The translations under genes were made by a program, and so were the position numbers. Source: Leguminivora glycinivorella (taxonomy: Eukaryota > Arthropoda > Insecta > Lepidoptera > Tortricidae). From it: 64,000 nt of DNA. The stretch spans positions 7,635,545-7,699,544 of the forward strand of contig NC_062994.1 of assembly GCF_023078275.1 (NCBI RefSeq), in the 5' to 3' direction. A model generated the notes under the pieces. The model saw only the letters and a list, made by a program, of their open reading frames with translations. It made no database searches and was not told where the DNA came from. Below, piece by piece: positions 1 to 10,946 of this stretch; position 1 is the stretch's first letter, and each line of letters starts with the position of its first letter.

Positions 1-150
1 TTACTTTGACAGTAACTCTCTATAATACTCAATCCTCTTTGTTTCGAACCAGTCACTATAGCTCATTATTCAATTTTAGAATCTTTAGCTTCCTATTATC
101 AATTTTCATTGTCTTGTCATGTTGAACGAGTGATATATAGAAATGATCGT

Positions 151-236
151 GACCATCCTCCTTGCGTTATCCCGGCATTTGCCACGGCTCACGTGAGCCT
201 GTGGTTGGCTTTGACAACTAATATCAAGATTTAGGA
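151..236 (-). repeat. SINE fragment (tail part)
   Basis: This stretch matches the distal part of the complete SINE at 3930-4251 (shared blocks CATCCTCCTTGCGTTATCCC and TTTGACAACTAAT). Only the tRNA-unrelated tail is present and it is diverged. A third degenerate piece lies at 52384-52450. Confidence 0.7.
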
Positions 237-424
237 GATCATATCGTCACTACTTTTAAAAAACTTGTATCTTCGTCTGTCAATGAAAAGAAAATTGTAG
301 TAAGTATGTATGGAATGCATATAGACTTACTGCGTTTTAACTTTGAGGAACAGCGTGAGAAAGTATGATTTTTATTTAGATAATAATAACTTACTGTTAT
401 CATCATCAGACATTATCATTTCAG

Positions 425-612
425 TCATTAATCGCCTACTGCTGAGCATAGGCCTCCCTTCGTGTACGCCACCCATCCCGGTCCCGGGCTAATCTCATCC
501 AGAAGTGCCCCGCAGTTTTTCAAATGTCGTCCACCCAACGAGCCAACGGATGCCAGGCGCTTCTTACATCCGATAGCGGCCACCATTCGGTCAACATTTT
601 GGTCCACCTGCC
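425..612 (-). mobile_element. Non-LTR retrotransposon 3' end fragment
   Basis: Read on the minus strand, this piece encodes scraps of the C-terminal tail common to insect non-LTR retrotransposon polymerases: RWVDDI, then RDRDGWRTRREAYAQQ before the stop. It has internal breaks and no reverse transcriptase core, so it is a dead 5'-truncated copy. The exact clade is not determined. Confidence 0.6.
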
Positions 613-681
613 ATCACTCTGCCTGGCAACATGCCCCGCCGATTGAGTTTGGAAATGACGTCACCCACGTCCCGCACCTTA

Positions 682-813
682 GGCCGTTTTCACATTATCC
701 GATCCGATATCGGATGTCGGAAGGATTTCAATACAAAAAATCCAAGATGGCGCCTGAAATGTATGGGATATCGGTCCGACATCCGATATCGGATCGGTTA
801 ATTTGAAAACGCA
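682..813. mobile_element. Short inverted-repeat element (MITE)
   Basis: Two arms of about 40 bp face each other. The left arm (about 683-722) and right arm (about 772-812) share CCGATCCGATATCGGATGTC in inverted orientation, and both outer ends read as CGTTTTCA on the inward strand. There is no coding capacity, which fits a non-autonomous DNA transposon. No clear target duplication was seen. Confidence 0.65.
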
Positions 814-1149
814 CTTACTGTTATATTATTACCCATAGGGACCAGAGTTTCTACATGCATGCTGATATATTGTAAAGGGTCCCGCCTGTTGTACCGTCGA
901 GCGCTCGCGTTCAAACTTGATATGTACTTCGGGTTCCAGTAGGTTACCTCGATGTGCTCAAAATCGGCGTAGTAAATCTAAAAATCAGTATAAAATTATA
1001 ATTTCAGAATTGCAAATAGTGAGTTGAGTGAAAAGTAAGATTAGAGTTAAAGTTACGGATGTAGGTAACAGTTACTGTTTTAAATAATAGTCAATTAACT
1101 TCAAGTAAAGTGATAATAAAAATAGGTAGACTAATTTATGATATTTTTC

Positions 1150-1560
1150 TTCTCACTAGCTCGGAAACACGTGTTTTGTCCTTCAATACCAGCGGGTAAA
1201 AACGCATTTTATCCACTAGTGGGTAAAGTAATTTGACCTTGAATAAAGTCAAATTAACTGCTTTAAAATTGATAAAAGTAGGTGAATCTAGTAATAAAGA
1301 TGATTTACCACCTGTGGAACTACTGGAAGCAGTGATAAACGCATTTTTGCGTTGACTACAACGGAGGAAACTATTCCTCGCTATAATGAGGGGAAAAGTT
1401 TTGTGTTACACTCGGGTGCAAATGTATTTTACTTCTCGTGTGTTAAAAAACTCGCAAGTTCAGGATTCTATTCTCGAACCACTCGCTTCGCTCGTGGTTC
1501 AACTATAGAATCCTTTCACTTGCTCGTTTTTCAATTCCACACTCGGCGTTAAAATACAAC
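1150..1560. repeat. Interspersed repeat, copy 1
   Basis: This block recurs at 56222-56560 in the A11 intron (shared blocks GGAAACACGTGTT, ACCACCTGTGGAACTACTGG and ACACTCGGGTGCAAATGTAT). The second copy has internal deletions. A diverged relative lies at 48780-49180 in the B9 intron. There is no open reading frame of note, so it is a non-autonomous repeat of unknown class. Confidence 0.65.
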
Positions 1561-1617
1561 TTTGACCCCTTGTATAACAAATAACTATTATTTCATGAAC
1601 AACCTATTTCATGTTTC

Positions 1618-1822
1618 AATAACCCCAAAATTAAAATTTTGAAAAAACCCCCGACCGCGACATAGTGGACCGATTTTCATAAAACATGGCTGAGAACACT
1701 CCCGACTAACTCAGCTTTCAAACAAAAAAACTAAATCAAAATCGGTTCATCCGTTCGGGAGCTACGATGCCACAGACAGACACACACACAGACAGACAGA
1801 CAGACAGACACGTCGTTTTGCG
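1618..1822. repeat. Interspersed repeat ending in CAGA microsatellite, copy 1
   Basis: It is nearly identical to 3580-3784 (shared AACCCCCGACCGCGACATAG, CGGTTCATCCGTTCGGGAGC and a CAGACAGACA-type run). The CAGA-type end is common in lepidopteran interspersed repeats. Class is unknown. Confidence 0.65.
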
Positions 1823-2240
1823 TCGGGGGTTAAGAAAAATGTCACGGGCAAAGGGGTGCTTAAAGAACAAGAAACTGCTCAACGTTCAGTGCCACTATTA
1901 GCAATAAAGGGGTTGACAGAAACCTAAATTGCGATGTTTAATTATTAACACTTTAAAATACCTGTTTTTAGCAGCTAAGATAGCAACTACAAAGCACATT
2001 ATTGTGGCAAACAGCAAAGGGATACCGCGCCTTAACGTTTGTATGGCATGTTTCCCATATGTTGAATATTTCGTACACACCACTATTATCAACAAACATC
2101 AATTTTATAATGAGTCCGTTCTCTGTACTAGTATATCAATTTCATTTCATTTTTAAAATTATTCTCATATATGTATAATGATGACATGTTGTATACAGGA
2201 TATAATTTTAATAAACGGTCATTTTTTTATTACGCCGTGT
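1823..2240. other. AT-rich DNA, nothing recognised
   Basis: Short open frames here have no recognisable motif and lie in AT-rich sequence. No gene is supported. Confidence 0.5.
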
Positions 2241-3340
2241 CTTGCGTGGGCGACGGTCGCGCGACCGTTGCCGTCGCGTCTCATCGCATCGTCTATTTCC
2301 ATATCGATAAGGTTTGATTTTGTATGTGTCGCAGTAAGATAGATAAAGCCGTTATATAGTTATAACCCTAGGAATATAATTATACGTCGTAACATAGTTA
2401 AACGAAAGCGATTAATTGCTATCTTACTAGGAATATAACTATAATACGTTACTAGTTTAGTTATATAGTTATATGACTGGATTCAGTTTAGTGAAATGAT
2501 TGTAGGCAGGAGTGCAGCGGTGCGGCGGAGGTATAGTTATAACCCTAGGGATATAAGGGAGCGATTCAGAACCATCTTACTAGGAATATAATTATAATAC
2601 GGTATTTAAAATTGCAAACGAGACTTAATCGCGTATTACTATGTATTAAGTCCCGTTTGCAATTTTAAATATGTGTAAAAATCGTGAAAGTTTAAATCAG
2701 TGTTTTATAATACGTATAGCGGGACGATTTGGAATAACAACACCGTCACTGACGTTAGAACAAAGTTTATTTTGTATCGATCCGAACATAGTACACGAGG
2801 TTTGGTTACTAAACAAACGAATCCAAGCTATATTAGTTAAAACGTAACAGTGGCCGCACTACACTGCTACAATTATACTACTGAACTTAATCCAGTTATA
2901 TAACTATATTACTTAACTAGAGACGTATTATAATTATATCCCTAGACTAAGTTTAATCCAGTGATATAATTATATAACTAAACTAGTAACGTATTATAAT
3001 TATATTCCTAGTAAGATGGTAAGGAATCGCTTTCGTTTAGCTATGTTACGGCATATAATTATATCCCTAGGGTTATAACTATACCTCCGCCGCACCGCCG
3101 CACTCCTGCCTACAATCATTTCACTAAACTGAATCCAGTCATATAACTATATGACTAAACTAGTTTAGTATTATAGTTATATTCCTAGTAAGATAGCAAT
3201 TAATCGCTTTCGTTTAACTATGTTACGACGTATAATTATATTCCTAGGGTTATAACTATATAACGGCTTTATCTATCTTACTGCGACATATGCATCACAT
3301 CGCCGTCGCGCGACCATCGCGCGACCGTCGCCCACGCAAG
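2241..3340. mobile_element. 1.1-kb foldback element with about 350-bp inverted arms
   Basis: The left arm (2241 to about 2597) and right arm (about 2992-3340) are near-perfect inverted copies. They start CTTGCGTGGGCGACGGTCGC on the left and end with its complement on the right. The arms are built from recurring modules such as TATAGTTATAACCCTAGG and CTAGGAATATAATTATA. A smaller palindrome sits at about 2601-2671, with arms containing ATTGCAAACGAGACTTAAT. No coding frame is present. It looks like a foldback-type non-autonomous DNA element; a target-site duplication was not evident. Confidence 0.75.
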
Positions 3341-3550
3341 CCAATAGTGTCCCATGTTGGGCAAAGGCCTCCCCTTCCTTTCTCCAGTCCTCACGGTTTG
3401 ATGCCCGCTTTTGCCAGTCGCTGCAAAATGCGTCGAGGTCGTCCCGCCATCTCTTCTTTGGTCGTCCTCTGCCCAGGCTAATTTGCGTCCTACCGTTCCG
3501 GTACAGATAAACGGTAATATTTTTCAAAATTTCCATTATTACGAGCAAGC
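3341..3550 (-). mobile_element. Non-LTR retrotransposon C-terminal fragment
   Basis: The minus strand is open over 3273-3548 and encodes LGRGRPKKRWRDDLDAF, then NREDWRKEGEAFAQHGT. This is the arginine-rich tail typical of polymerases of endonuclease-encoding non-LTR retrotransposons in insects. The catalytic core is absent, so it is a 5'-truncated dead copy abutting the foldback element. Confidence 0.65.
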
Positions 3551-3579
3551 GAGCGGCGGTTTATCAAAGTTAATAACCT

Positions 3580-3784
3580 AACCACAAAATTAAAATTTTG
3601 TAAAAACCCCCGACCGCGACATAGTAGACCGATTTTGTTGAAACATGGCTAAGAACACTCCCGACTAACTCAGCTTTCAGACAAAAAAAACTAAATCTAA
3701 ATCGGTTCATCCGTTCGGGAGCTACGATTCCACAGACAGACACACACACAGACATGCAGACAAACAGACAAACAGACAGACACG
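3580..3784. repeat. Interspersed repeat ending in CAGA microsatellite, copy 2
   Basis: Second copy of the block at 1618-1822, in the same orientation, with a few substitutions and a slightly different microsatellite end. Confidence 0.65.
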
Positions 3785-3929
3785 TCCAATTTATAACACC
3801 CTGTCGTCGTCTAAACATCGTCCCAATTGCGTGGTCTACTCGCCCTTGCCCATGAAAAAGCCGCCTGACTGAGCGAAGGTGTTTGCGTTGGACGATTTTT
3901 GAGACTGAATGAAAGAACTAGGAAAACAT

Positions 3930-4251
3930 CATCCTCCTTGCGTTATCCCGGCATTATCCACGGATTATGGGAGCCCGGGGTCCGCTCTGACAACTAATTC
4001 CAAGATTTGGCGTAGGCACCAGTTTCACGAAAGCGACTGCCATCTGACCTTCCAACCCGAAGGGTAACTAGGCATTATTGGAATTAATCCGGTTTCCTCA
4101 CGATGTTTTCCTTCACCGAAAAGCGACTGGTAAATATCAAATGACATTTCGCACATAAGTTCCGAAAAACTCATTGGTACGAGCCGGGGTTCGAACCCGC
4201 GATCTCCGGATCGAAAGTCGCACGCTCTTACCGCTAGGCCACCAGCGCTTT
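3930..4251 (-). mobile_element. Complete tRNA-derived SINE with 18-bp target duplication
   Basis: On the minus strand it begins with a tRNA-like head (GCTGGTGGCCTAGCGGTAAGA as box A; GGGTTCGAACCC as box B) and continues into a long tRNA-unrelated body ending near AACGCAAGGAGGATG. It is flanked by a perfect direct repeat AAAGAACTAGGAAAACAT at 3912-3929 and 4252-4269, marking L1-type target-primed insertion. The tRNA-like head is part of the SINE and not a tRNA gene. Confidence 0.85.
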
Positions 4252-4276
4252 AAAGAACTAGGAAAACATTGAATGA

Positions 4277-4420
4277 AATAGTACATTACGATACTAGTGC
4301 GAAAAAAAGGAAGTTCGAAACGAGTGGCGGTAAATTAAAACACGGCCGAAGGGAGTGTTTTAAATCGACACGAGTTACGAATTTCCTTTTCGCACGTGTA
4401 TCATACGACGTTTTTCAGTA
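4277..4420. repeat. Interspersed repeat of unknown class
   Basis: Blocks such as GTACATTACGATAC, GGAAGTTCGAAACGAGTGGC and TTTCCTTTTCGCACGTG recur at 5146-5190 and, inverted, at 59255-59350. The two ends of this copy are partly inverted repeats of each other. No coding content. Confidence 0.45.
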
Positions 4421-5336
4421 CAGATGACCTTCCGAAGTTTCGACCTGACATGGTGTTTTTTTTACGCACTAGTGCGTGAAGTGGTTCATTATATGTCAAG
4501 TCTAAACTTCCTTCCTTCCTTCGAAAATCCTTTTTTTCGCACTTTTTTCTGTTTTTTTTTTATTTTATTGCAAATATTGCCGTTGTTAAAAAAATTGCAC
4601 CCTGTATAATGTATTTCAATGGTTTGAAAATACCTAAATAAACATTAATTTCCGTTCTACAATGATGTATTTACTTAGAATAGCTACTAACTACCATAGA
4701 ATAAAATAATGCTATTGACATTATTTTATTATTGCACTAACAATAAATTGCATATTGTGATAAGGTAGATATGAAAATATATTAAATGGTCGTATTAAAA
4801 TTCATTATATAATTGAATACATTATAATAAACTTACCTAATGTGCCATGACCTATGACATAAACAATAAGTATGAATAGCGAGGACGGAATCTAATAAGC
4901 GTACATACATTATACATTACACATTTAAAGCAAAAAGTATATTATTAAGTGTGTTTTTTCCGTAATTTATTATAATTTCATCATTTTGACTGATTATGGT
5001 ATTGCAATCGGTGTATAAGAGAGGTCAAAAAAGCGAGTGAGAAAGACGCTACGAGTATTTTTCAAATTAGGTAAAAACCATTCCATATAATACTATTTCT
5101 ACGACCATGTACATAATATGTTGTAGGTTGTTTAATTTAAAATAATAGTACATTACGATACAAGTGCGTAAAAAAGGAAGTTCGAAAAGTTAAGTTATAA
5201 GTTATAATAATAATATTATTAGATTCCAATAATTTATATTTGGAATATAGTAAGTAGTTACCTATCTTATATAATGTATCCGGGGTCTAGACATTATACA
5301 TTTTGCATAAAAAAATAATAACTTTTTTTTTTTAAG
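4421..5336. other. AT-rich spacer, no gene recognised
   Basis: Very AT-rich DNA. I looked for a chorion first exon belonging to the A0 pseudogene downstream and for a divergent class B partner, and found neither. It includes a short repeat fragment at 5146-5190. Confidence 0.6.
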
Positions 5337-5537
5337 ATGGCTATGAGCCAGAAGTGTGGCAGCAATCAGGTCTAAAGCTGTAACCAGTACGGCGGCACGC
5401 CGGACGGCACGGGCGCGTGCGGCAACACCTGCGTGCAGGGATCCGTGCCCGTGCTCGGCGCCGTCGACTTCGGCGGATGCGTGCCCGCCTGCGGATCCGT
5501 ATCCATCTGCGGACAGTGCGGATGCGGATGCAACTAG
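5337..5537 (+). pseudogene. Chorion class A pseudogene (A0), orphan exon 2
   Basis: The frame opening after an AG acceptor (5335-5336) reads AMSQKCGSNQV, then a TAA stop, then SCNQYGGTPDGTGACGNTC and the full class A core and end (GSVPVLGAVDFGGCVPACG, SICGQCGCGCN, stop TAG). It is closest to A4 at 28737-28982, but part of the central domain between the tyrosine-rich arm and GACGNTC is missing. No signal-peptide exon and no class B partner occur upstream. It is therefore a solitary, internally deleted, stop-containing copy. The sequence is GC-rich in sharp contrast to its surroundings, as in the live genes. Confidence 0.85.
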
Positions 5538-6116
5538 ATAAGGATGCTATTGAATAGTGTTTATTTTTTATTAAACGTTCACATCTTAAATGTTTGTTTT
5601 GTATACATTTAATTATTCCATGAGATATTAAACAGTCAAGAGGCTTGTACAATCATCAGTGGGCTGTAGACAACCTCCTACGAAAGCTTCCCTATATTAC
5701 TTCTTATCGTGTGAAGGGATCATAAGTTCTAAACTAAATAATATTTTGCCAATATCTTGTCACCTCCAACCCTCGAGGGGTAGATTTTATAAGGTCTCCT
5801 GCAGTGCTCTTAGCTTGTGATTGTTATTATATATATTATTTTGGATATGTGACAATATTAATGAGCCAAGAAGCTTGAAATAAACGAATTTTATTTTATT
5901 TTACTTTTATTTTTTTTATTTTTTTTATTAGCTGGACAAAGAGAACATTGCATCATAAATGTTGCGTTATTTGTATATCACTACATTCAGATAGTGCATC
6001 ACTTTGTCCCGGGTTGATTCCCCATTTTAACTTTTCTATTACTGCCACTATTATCTAGAGGTATTTTATAAACATGCCAACCAATGATGATGATGCCATG
6101 TGATAATTAATATACT
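5538..6116. other. AT-rich spacer, nothing recognised
   Basis: Spacer 3' of the A0 pseudogene, rich in A/T runs. No gene-like frame. Confidence 0.5.
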
Positions 6117-6240
6117 AAGGGCCACTTGCACTAATGACAATGGAGAGTTAACCCGAGGGCTAACCCTCCACTTTATATGGAATTTGACAGTTGACAGCCC
6201 ACTAACCCTGAGTTAAGTGGTTGGTGCAAGTGGGCCTTAT
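6117..6240. mobile_element. MITE with AGGGCCACTTGCAC termini
   Basis: The left end TAAGGGCCACTTGCAC and right end GTGCAAGTGGGCCTTA are inverted repeats around a body that is itself partly palindromic (TTAACCCGAGGG, CCTGAGTTAAG). A partial copy lies at 42621-42710. It is a non-autonomous DNA transposon, probably flanked by a TA-type duplication. Confidence 0.7.
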
Positions 6241-7260
6241 ATTATTTTAAATAGTGGAATCTTCTCAAATAACATTTAAAACATATGTCAAAAGTCACAC
6301 CTTGGTTTAAGATTCAACTCAGTGTTGCACTCTGTCGGCAAAATATTGAAACAGTACCCCCTAGTAACCGCCTGTATTGACAAAAGTATTATCAGGCGTC
6401 CACATAAAACGTGCTTACCACAATAAATACCATGACGTCGATGACCTACAAACACGTAATGTGTGACTTTTACACTTCAACAGGCATTGAGTCATCAGAA
6501 TGTAGAATTAGTGCAATTCATGATAAACAGTGGAGGTACATACTGTATTGCGATATGTTTTGAATTAACACACTATTTTCCAAGATTATTTACTAGTATG
6601 CAAAAAAATACAAACTTAAGAACTGAATCTAAAGTTTAAAATAACTGTAAAAGGTTTTTATAACGCGTGCCAAAAACACAGTGAATACACGTGTTTGAAA
6701 ATTGAAATGAATGTTTGATATCAATCAACCAATCGTGGCGACTTCTTACCTCCGTGCTCCATCATCAGATCATCCCCATTGATATCCATTATAAATACAT
6801 ATTTTTTAAAGTCAAACGAAGAGTGGGTGAATGTAACCTATATTTTGGCCCAAATTCACTCTATATTGAGTATTGACCCAAAATAACAAATTTAGAAACA
6901 ACTGAAAACTTAGCAGTGACGTGTAGTGACTGACGATTGTCAAGTAACCGGTGCAAAATATTTTTTACACCTGAAATTAACCCATTTAACCCGATTCTTT
7001 TTTTAGTATTTTATAGTGGGTAAATAACAAATTTAATAACAACTGAAAAATATCCCGAAAAATTCGGGGGTAGCAGTTTTGCATTCAGGGTTATCTGGTG
7101 CAAAATATTTTTTTACATCTCAACTTAGAATGTAAATTATGACCTTTCAATGTCGGGGGTTATAAAAATTTTTACCTACCAACTTAGCTGATTGTAACAT
7201 AGGGCAAGCTAATAATGAATAAACATATATCACTGTTATCTTACTTTAATTATTATAAAA
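6241..7260. other. AT-rich spacer, nothing recognised
   Basis: Low-complexity AT-rich DNA between the MITE and the end of A1. No supported gene. Confidence 0.5.
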
Positions 7261-8315
7261 TTAAGCTTTGCATCCGCATCCGCACTGTCCGGAAATGGAC
7301 ACGGATCCGGAGGCCGGCACGGTGCCGCAGAACTCGACCGTGCCGAGCACGGGCACGGAGCCGACGACGGCGGTCTGGCCGCTGGCGCCGATCTCGCCGG
7401 TCACGCCGACCGCGCCGGTGCCCGCGCCGCCGTACTGCGCGCCGTAGCTCTGACTGTAGCCGGGCGCGCTCACGCTGATGCTGGGAGAGCTGTAGCCGAT
7501 GCTAACGCTGGGAGCATTCAGGCTTACTTTCTCGACTTCGACGAGGCCGGGGGATCCATAGGAGATTTGGTTGCAGCCAAACTGTTGGCTAAAAGCCATC
7601 TGCAAAAAAAAAAAAATATTCTCATACTCTGAATTGTAATATGAATAGAGAGGGCTGTTCTAAATGATGTGTTTCAGCAAGCACTGACTATTTTACGTTT
7701 ATAAACTGAAAAAAATAAAAATAATTTGTTTCATAAAATAATTTGATTTGTTCCCTACATCGGTATTTTACGTTTAGTTTACTTTTTTTTTTAAATAATA
7801 TTTTACAAAGAAAAGGTTGGGTACTTTACTCAGGTCTAACTTATTTTTATCGAAAGTTTTTAGTAGGTATTCATTACTCTTGATTTACCTATTCATTTAT
7901 CAGGGACAATATTCAGCAGAAAAATATTCTGTCAAAGAATTACAACGTGTTGTATGTACAGGGTGAAATAAAATAAAAAGGACCGTTCAAACTTTGCATA
8001 GTTACTTTTGAGGCATAATGAACAACTTTTATTATGGGGCCAATACTGAAATCGCGAAAAAAAATCTGGTTGTTGCATATAAATGAGCAGTCGCATCATG
8101 ATAGTCGAAATGTATGAAATTGAAACAGCCAAATTTGTTTTTGGGATTTCAGCATTGGTAAAAGCTGAGTAAAAGTGGTTTTCTGACCCCAAAAGTCACT
8201 ATTCAAAATTTGAAGGGTCCTTTTTATTTCACCGTGTATGTATGACTTTTGAGTTTTAAATCTTTACCTGAATGAGGCAAGCCTGAGCGAAGACGACGAC
8301 AGCAAAGCGAGACAT
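7261..8315 (-). CDS. Chorion class A protein (A1)
   Basis: Secreted eggshell protein made by follicle cells, inferred from family membership. Two exons: 8268-8315 codes for MSRFAVVVFAQACLIQ and ends CAG/gtaaag; 7261-7599 follows a pyrimidine-tract acceptor ending TTTGCAG. The protein is 128 residues. A hydrophobic signal peptide of about 20 residues is followed by a left arm rich in Ser, Tyr and Val, then the conserved class A core (YGGAGTGAVGVTGEIGASG, SVPVLGTVEF), then a right arm ending SISGQCGCGCKA. The core has the Gly/Val/Ile periodicity of beta-sheet chorion domains. Most interior positions are Ser where the A4-A9 type has Cys. It is divergently paired with B1 across 282 bp. The 668-bp intron holds no clear transposon. 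The reading frame is intact. Confidence 0.95.
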
Positions 8316-8597
8316 CGTGTAATGTGTTACTTATCCTTGTCAAAAGAAATGTAATGATTTAACCAACTTATTTAGCATATTTATACAAACCTTTTCATGC
8401 AACATTAGGAAATTAGGTTAATGATAAAGAAAACTATGTTGCCTTTCTCTAGTGAAAGGTGATAATGCACGTATTATAATTTGCTAACAACTTTTTACAA
8501 AAAATAGTGTTTGCGTAGTTAAGCAATAGATAAGAAGGGTTAAATAAAAGTAGGTAACAGAATCATTTAGTCACAGTTACTTTTACCGAATTAAAAA
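8316..8597. promoter_or_regulatory. Bidirectional promoter of pair 1 (A1/B1)
   Basis: This 282-bp spacer separates the two ATGs. For A1, TATAAAT lies on the minus strand at 8379-8385, about 64 bp upstream of its ATG. For B1 a weaker TAAATAAAAG lies at 8541-8550. AGATAAG at 8528-8534 fits a GATA-factor site. GCACGT (about 8468-8473) replaces the TCACGT hexamer found in most other pairs. It is very similar to the pair 2 spacer. Confidence 0.8.
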
Positions 8598-9326
8598 ATG
8601 GCGTTCAAGGCTGTAGTCTTCTGTGCTTTTGCAGTTTTTATTCAGCAGGTACGGTAAATCCTATTTTGTCTTGTTTTTCTTGACAGAGTAGGTAGGTTTT
8701 CGTTTGTTTGTTTACAAAAAATCGTATTCCGATGTTGTCTTTTAAAAAAATATTCGAAGTCATTCAGTTTTAAAATTAAAATATAGCTAACTAGCAGATC
8801 AATCTGTCAATGAGTAATATATTTTACGTGTTTTTAAATTCAAACTCATTTTAATTTTTTTGCATGTTTTTTGTTGACAGTCTTTGCTAACCCTTATCTC
8901 TCAAGAGCGAGCTGCGGCTGCAACTCCGGCAAAGTACTTGTCAAAGAAATCGAAAAAATCGAAGAGATATCTTACAAACCGATAGGTATTGCCTCAAATA
9001 GCTATTCGAGCAACTGCGTGTCCATCGAAATCCCTACCAGCGGAGGCGCTATGGCTATTACCAGTCTCGGTCCCATCGCGCCGTCCGGCATCGCCGTGGC
9101 CACCGAGCTGGGCCTGGCGGGAGACCTGGAGCTGTCCGGCGAGCTGCCGTACCTGAGCGCTGTGGAGTTCCAGGGCCAGTTCGACACCAGCGGCGCCGCG
9201 GGCGTGGCGTACGGCTGTGGGGACTGCATCGCCATCACGCAGGAGATCGGCAACCCGACCGGCGTCAACGCCAATATCAACTCTGGCTCCAAAGTCGTCA
9301 GCGTCTGTGGTTGTGGCAAATACTAA
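8598..9326 (+). pseudogene. Chorion class B gene (B1), frame broken at exon 2 start
   Basis: Exon 1 (8598-8648) codes for MAFKAVVFCAFAVFIQQ, then CAG/gtacgg. Exon 2 (8881-9326) codes for a full class B protein: ANPYLSRASCGCNSGKV, the core SLGPIAPSGIAVATELGLAG and SGELPYLSAVEFQGQF, then VAYGCGDCIAITQEIG, ending VCGCGKY. Compared with B2, one base is missing just after the acceptor (TCTTTGCTAAC here, TCTCTTGCTAAC in B2). The canonical splice therefore shifts the frame and meets a TAG near 8984. The rest of exon 2 keeps a clean reading frame and codon bias, with a 3-residue in-frame insertion relative to B2. Either a very young pseudogene or a sequence error. Its last 94 bp are shared with B9. 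Confidence 0.85.
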
Positions 9327-10206
9327 AGAAAAATTGTGTAGATAGTCTTATTAAATTAAAAGTTATACCTACATACGAATTTCTTGTTATTATTTTATTT
9401 TCTTGAACTCCATTGCTTCGCAAGGCTTTTTGTATCTGGCATCTATAGTCTTGGTGATGTGCAAAGACAAAACAATAAAAAATCACCATTCGATTCTGTG
9501 CGGGCTCGCAGTTCAAACCTGACCTATTTTGAAAGACATTTGTTTTTTTGTGATCATTCGCTGTTTGTTTCGCTGTGTTAATTACCTCGATGAAGTAAAT
9601 TATGGCGTTTAGTAATTCTGTCAATTAAAGTACTTTTACTAGTATATGAATGAGAGATGACGTAATTATAGTTATTCGTTGAATTATGCACTAGTTCTAA
9701 GAAAGAGAAATTGAAAAAATTTAATCATTTTACTAAAATTAAAATACAATACAATACAATAATTTTATTTCGGAAATTAACTTTTCGATGAATTGTTGAT
9801 CAAAACTTTGTCGGTGAAACAACCCATATTGTTTAATTGAGACACATAAAATTCGACCTTTGTTAATATAACATTATTAACTGGTACTATCCCCATAAAT
9901 ACGTGGTCTAAATCGTTCGGGTTATAGATGTCTACAATGTTTATGGGATACATTATAAATGTATTGAACTTTTTACCGTATGGCAACAGTGAAAGAGATG
10001 TTATGCTCAAATGTTGATAGTTTTGAAAGCTCTAATGAGAGTTGAAAAAAACAGCAATAAATAAAAAAGTCACAGGTACAAATAAACAAATAAAGGTGTA
10101 AGTAATATGTATCATATTATGTATGTATGTGTGTGACCGATATTTTGAACGCGTGATCTCTGACTTGAAGTTCATACGATTGTGGCCGAAGCTTTACCAG
10201 GCTTAA
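9327..10206. other. AT-rich spacer between pairs 1 and 2
   Basis: ATTAAA poly(A) signals for B1 occur at 9350-9360. Beyond that I see no gene or element I can name. Confidence 0.5.
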
Positions 10207-10213
10207 CACACAA

Positions 10214-10510
10214 GCGTAAGGGAAGAGTTGTAACTCCATACATCAGTAAATGCGGGTTATTTATATAGGCATAGTTAAGTGACATCTAGAGACAATCACG
10301 CATCAAATAGCGACAGCGAAAATAGAGTACTGATTAATAAAAAATGGTGAGTATTAGAATTTCGTTCGTCGTGACATTTATTGACAAGTAGCAGTACTGA
10401 TAAATTACGCTAGTTAACGCGTGATTGTCGCTAGATGTCACTTTACTATGCCTATACAAATAACCCGTATTTACTGATGTATGGAGTTACAACTCTTTCC
10501 TTACTTATGC
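10214..10510. mobile_element. MITE with about 90-bp terminal inverted repeats
   Basis: The left arm 10214-10301 (from GCGTAAGG to GACAATCACGC) and right arm 10419-10510 (from GCGTGATTGTC to CCTTACTTATGC) are imperfect inverted copies sharing AGAGTTGTAACTCCATACAT. The middle of about 115 bp is non-coding. It is a non-autonomous DNA transposon. Confidence 0.75.
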
Positions 10511-10613
10511 CTCAAAGACACAAGTAGTTCTAAATTAGTCTACACATAAACTTCGTTCGAGCTACACTTCAACGATTATGTTCATAAATAAACAGTTTAC
10601 ATAAATTTACAAT

Positions 10614-10946
10614 CAATAGCCGCCTTTACACAATCGCTCTATCGAAAGAGCGTGTCTGTAGAGTCTAATCGTGCGCGATAGACCGCGTTATTATTGTTAT
10701 TAATAGTATCGGTTTATAAAGAGCAAGTAGGTAATATTCAACCACCAATTCTTTAGACCACGAGCCATCTTACGCGCGCGAATGTCGTACGTGTAAAGAC
10801 AACTTCAGCCACGCGATTGCGCGCCCGCGTGGCAGACGCAATCGCGCGTTCTGTCCCTTCCTCTCCCGCCACCTTTGAACGCGCATTCTTTCACACGCGA
10901 TTGCTGTATCACGCGCGATAGAGCGTCTGTGTAAAGGCGGCTATTG
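10614..10946. mobile_element. GC-rich MITE, copy 1
   Basis: The ends CAATAGCCGCCTTTACAC and GTGTAAAGGCGGCTATTG are perfect inverted repeats. Inside lie many palindromic CGCGATAG / CTATCGCG blocks. The right half is nearly identical to the element at 58675-58975. There is no coding capacity. Confidence 0.75.

Noticed and set aside
462..806. 114-residue open frame on the plus strand
   Set aside because: It runs antisense through a non-LTR scrap and into an inverted-repeat element; no coherent protein features.
4187..4251. tRNA gene on the minus strand
   Set aside because: Perfect 18-bp duplication flanks the whole 322-bp unit, so this is the head of a SINE.
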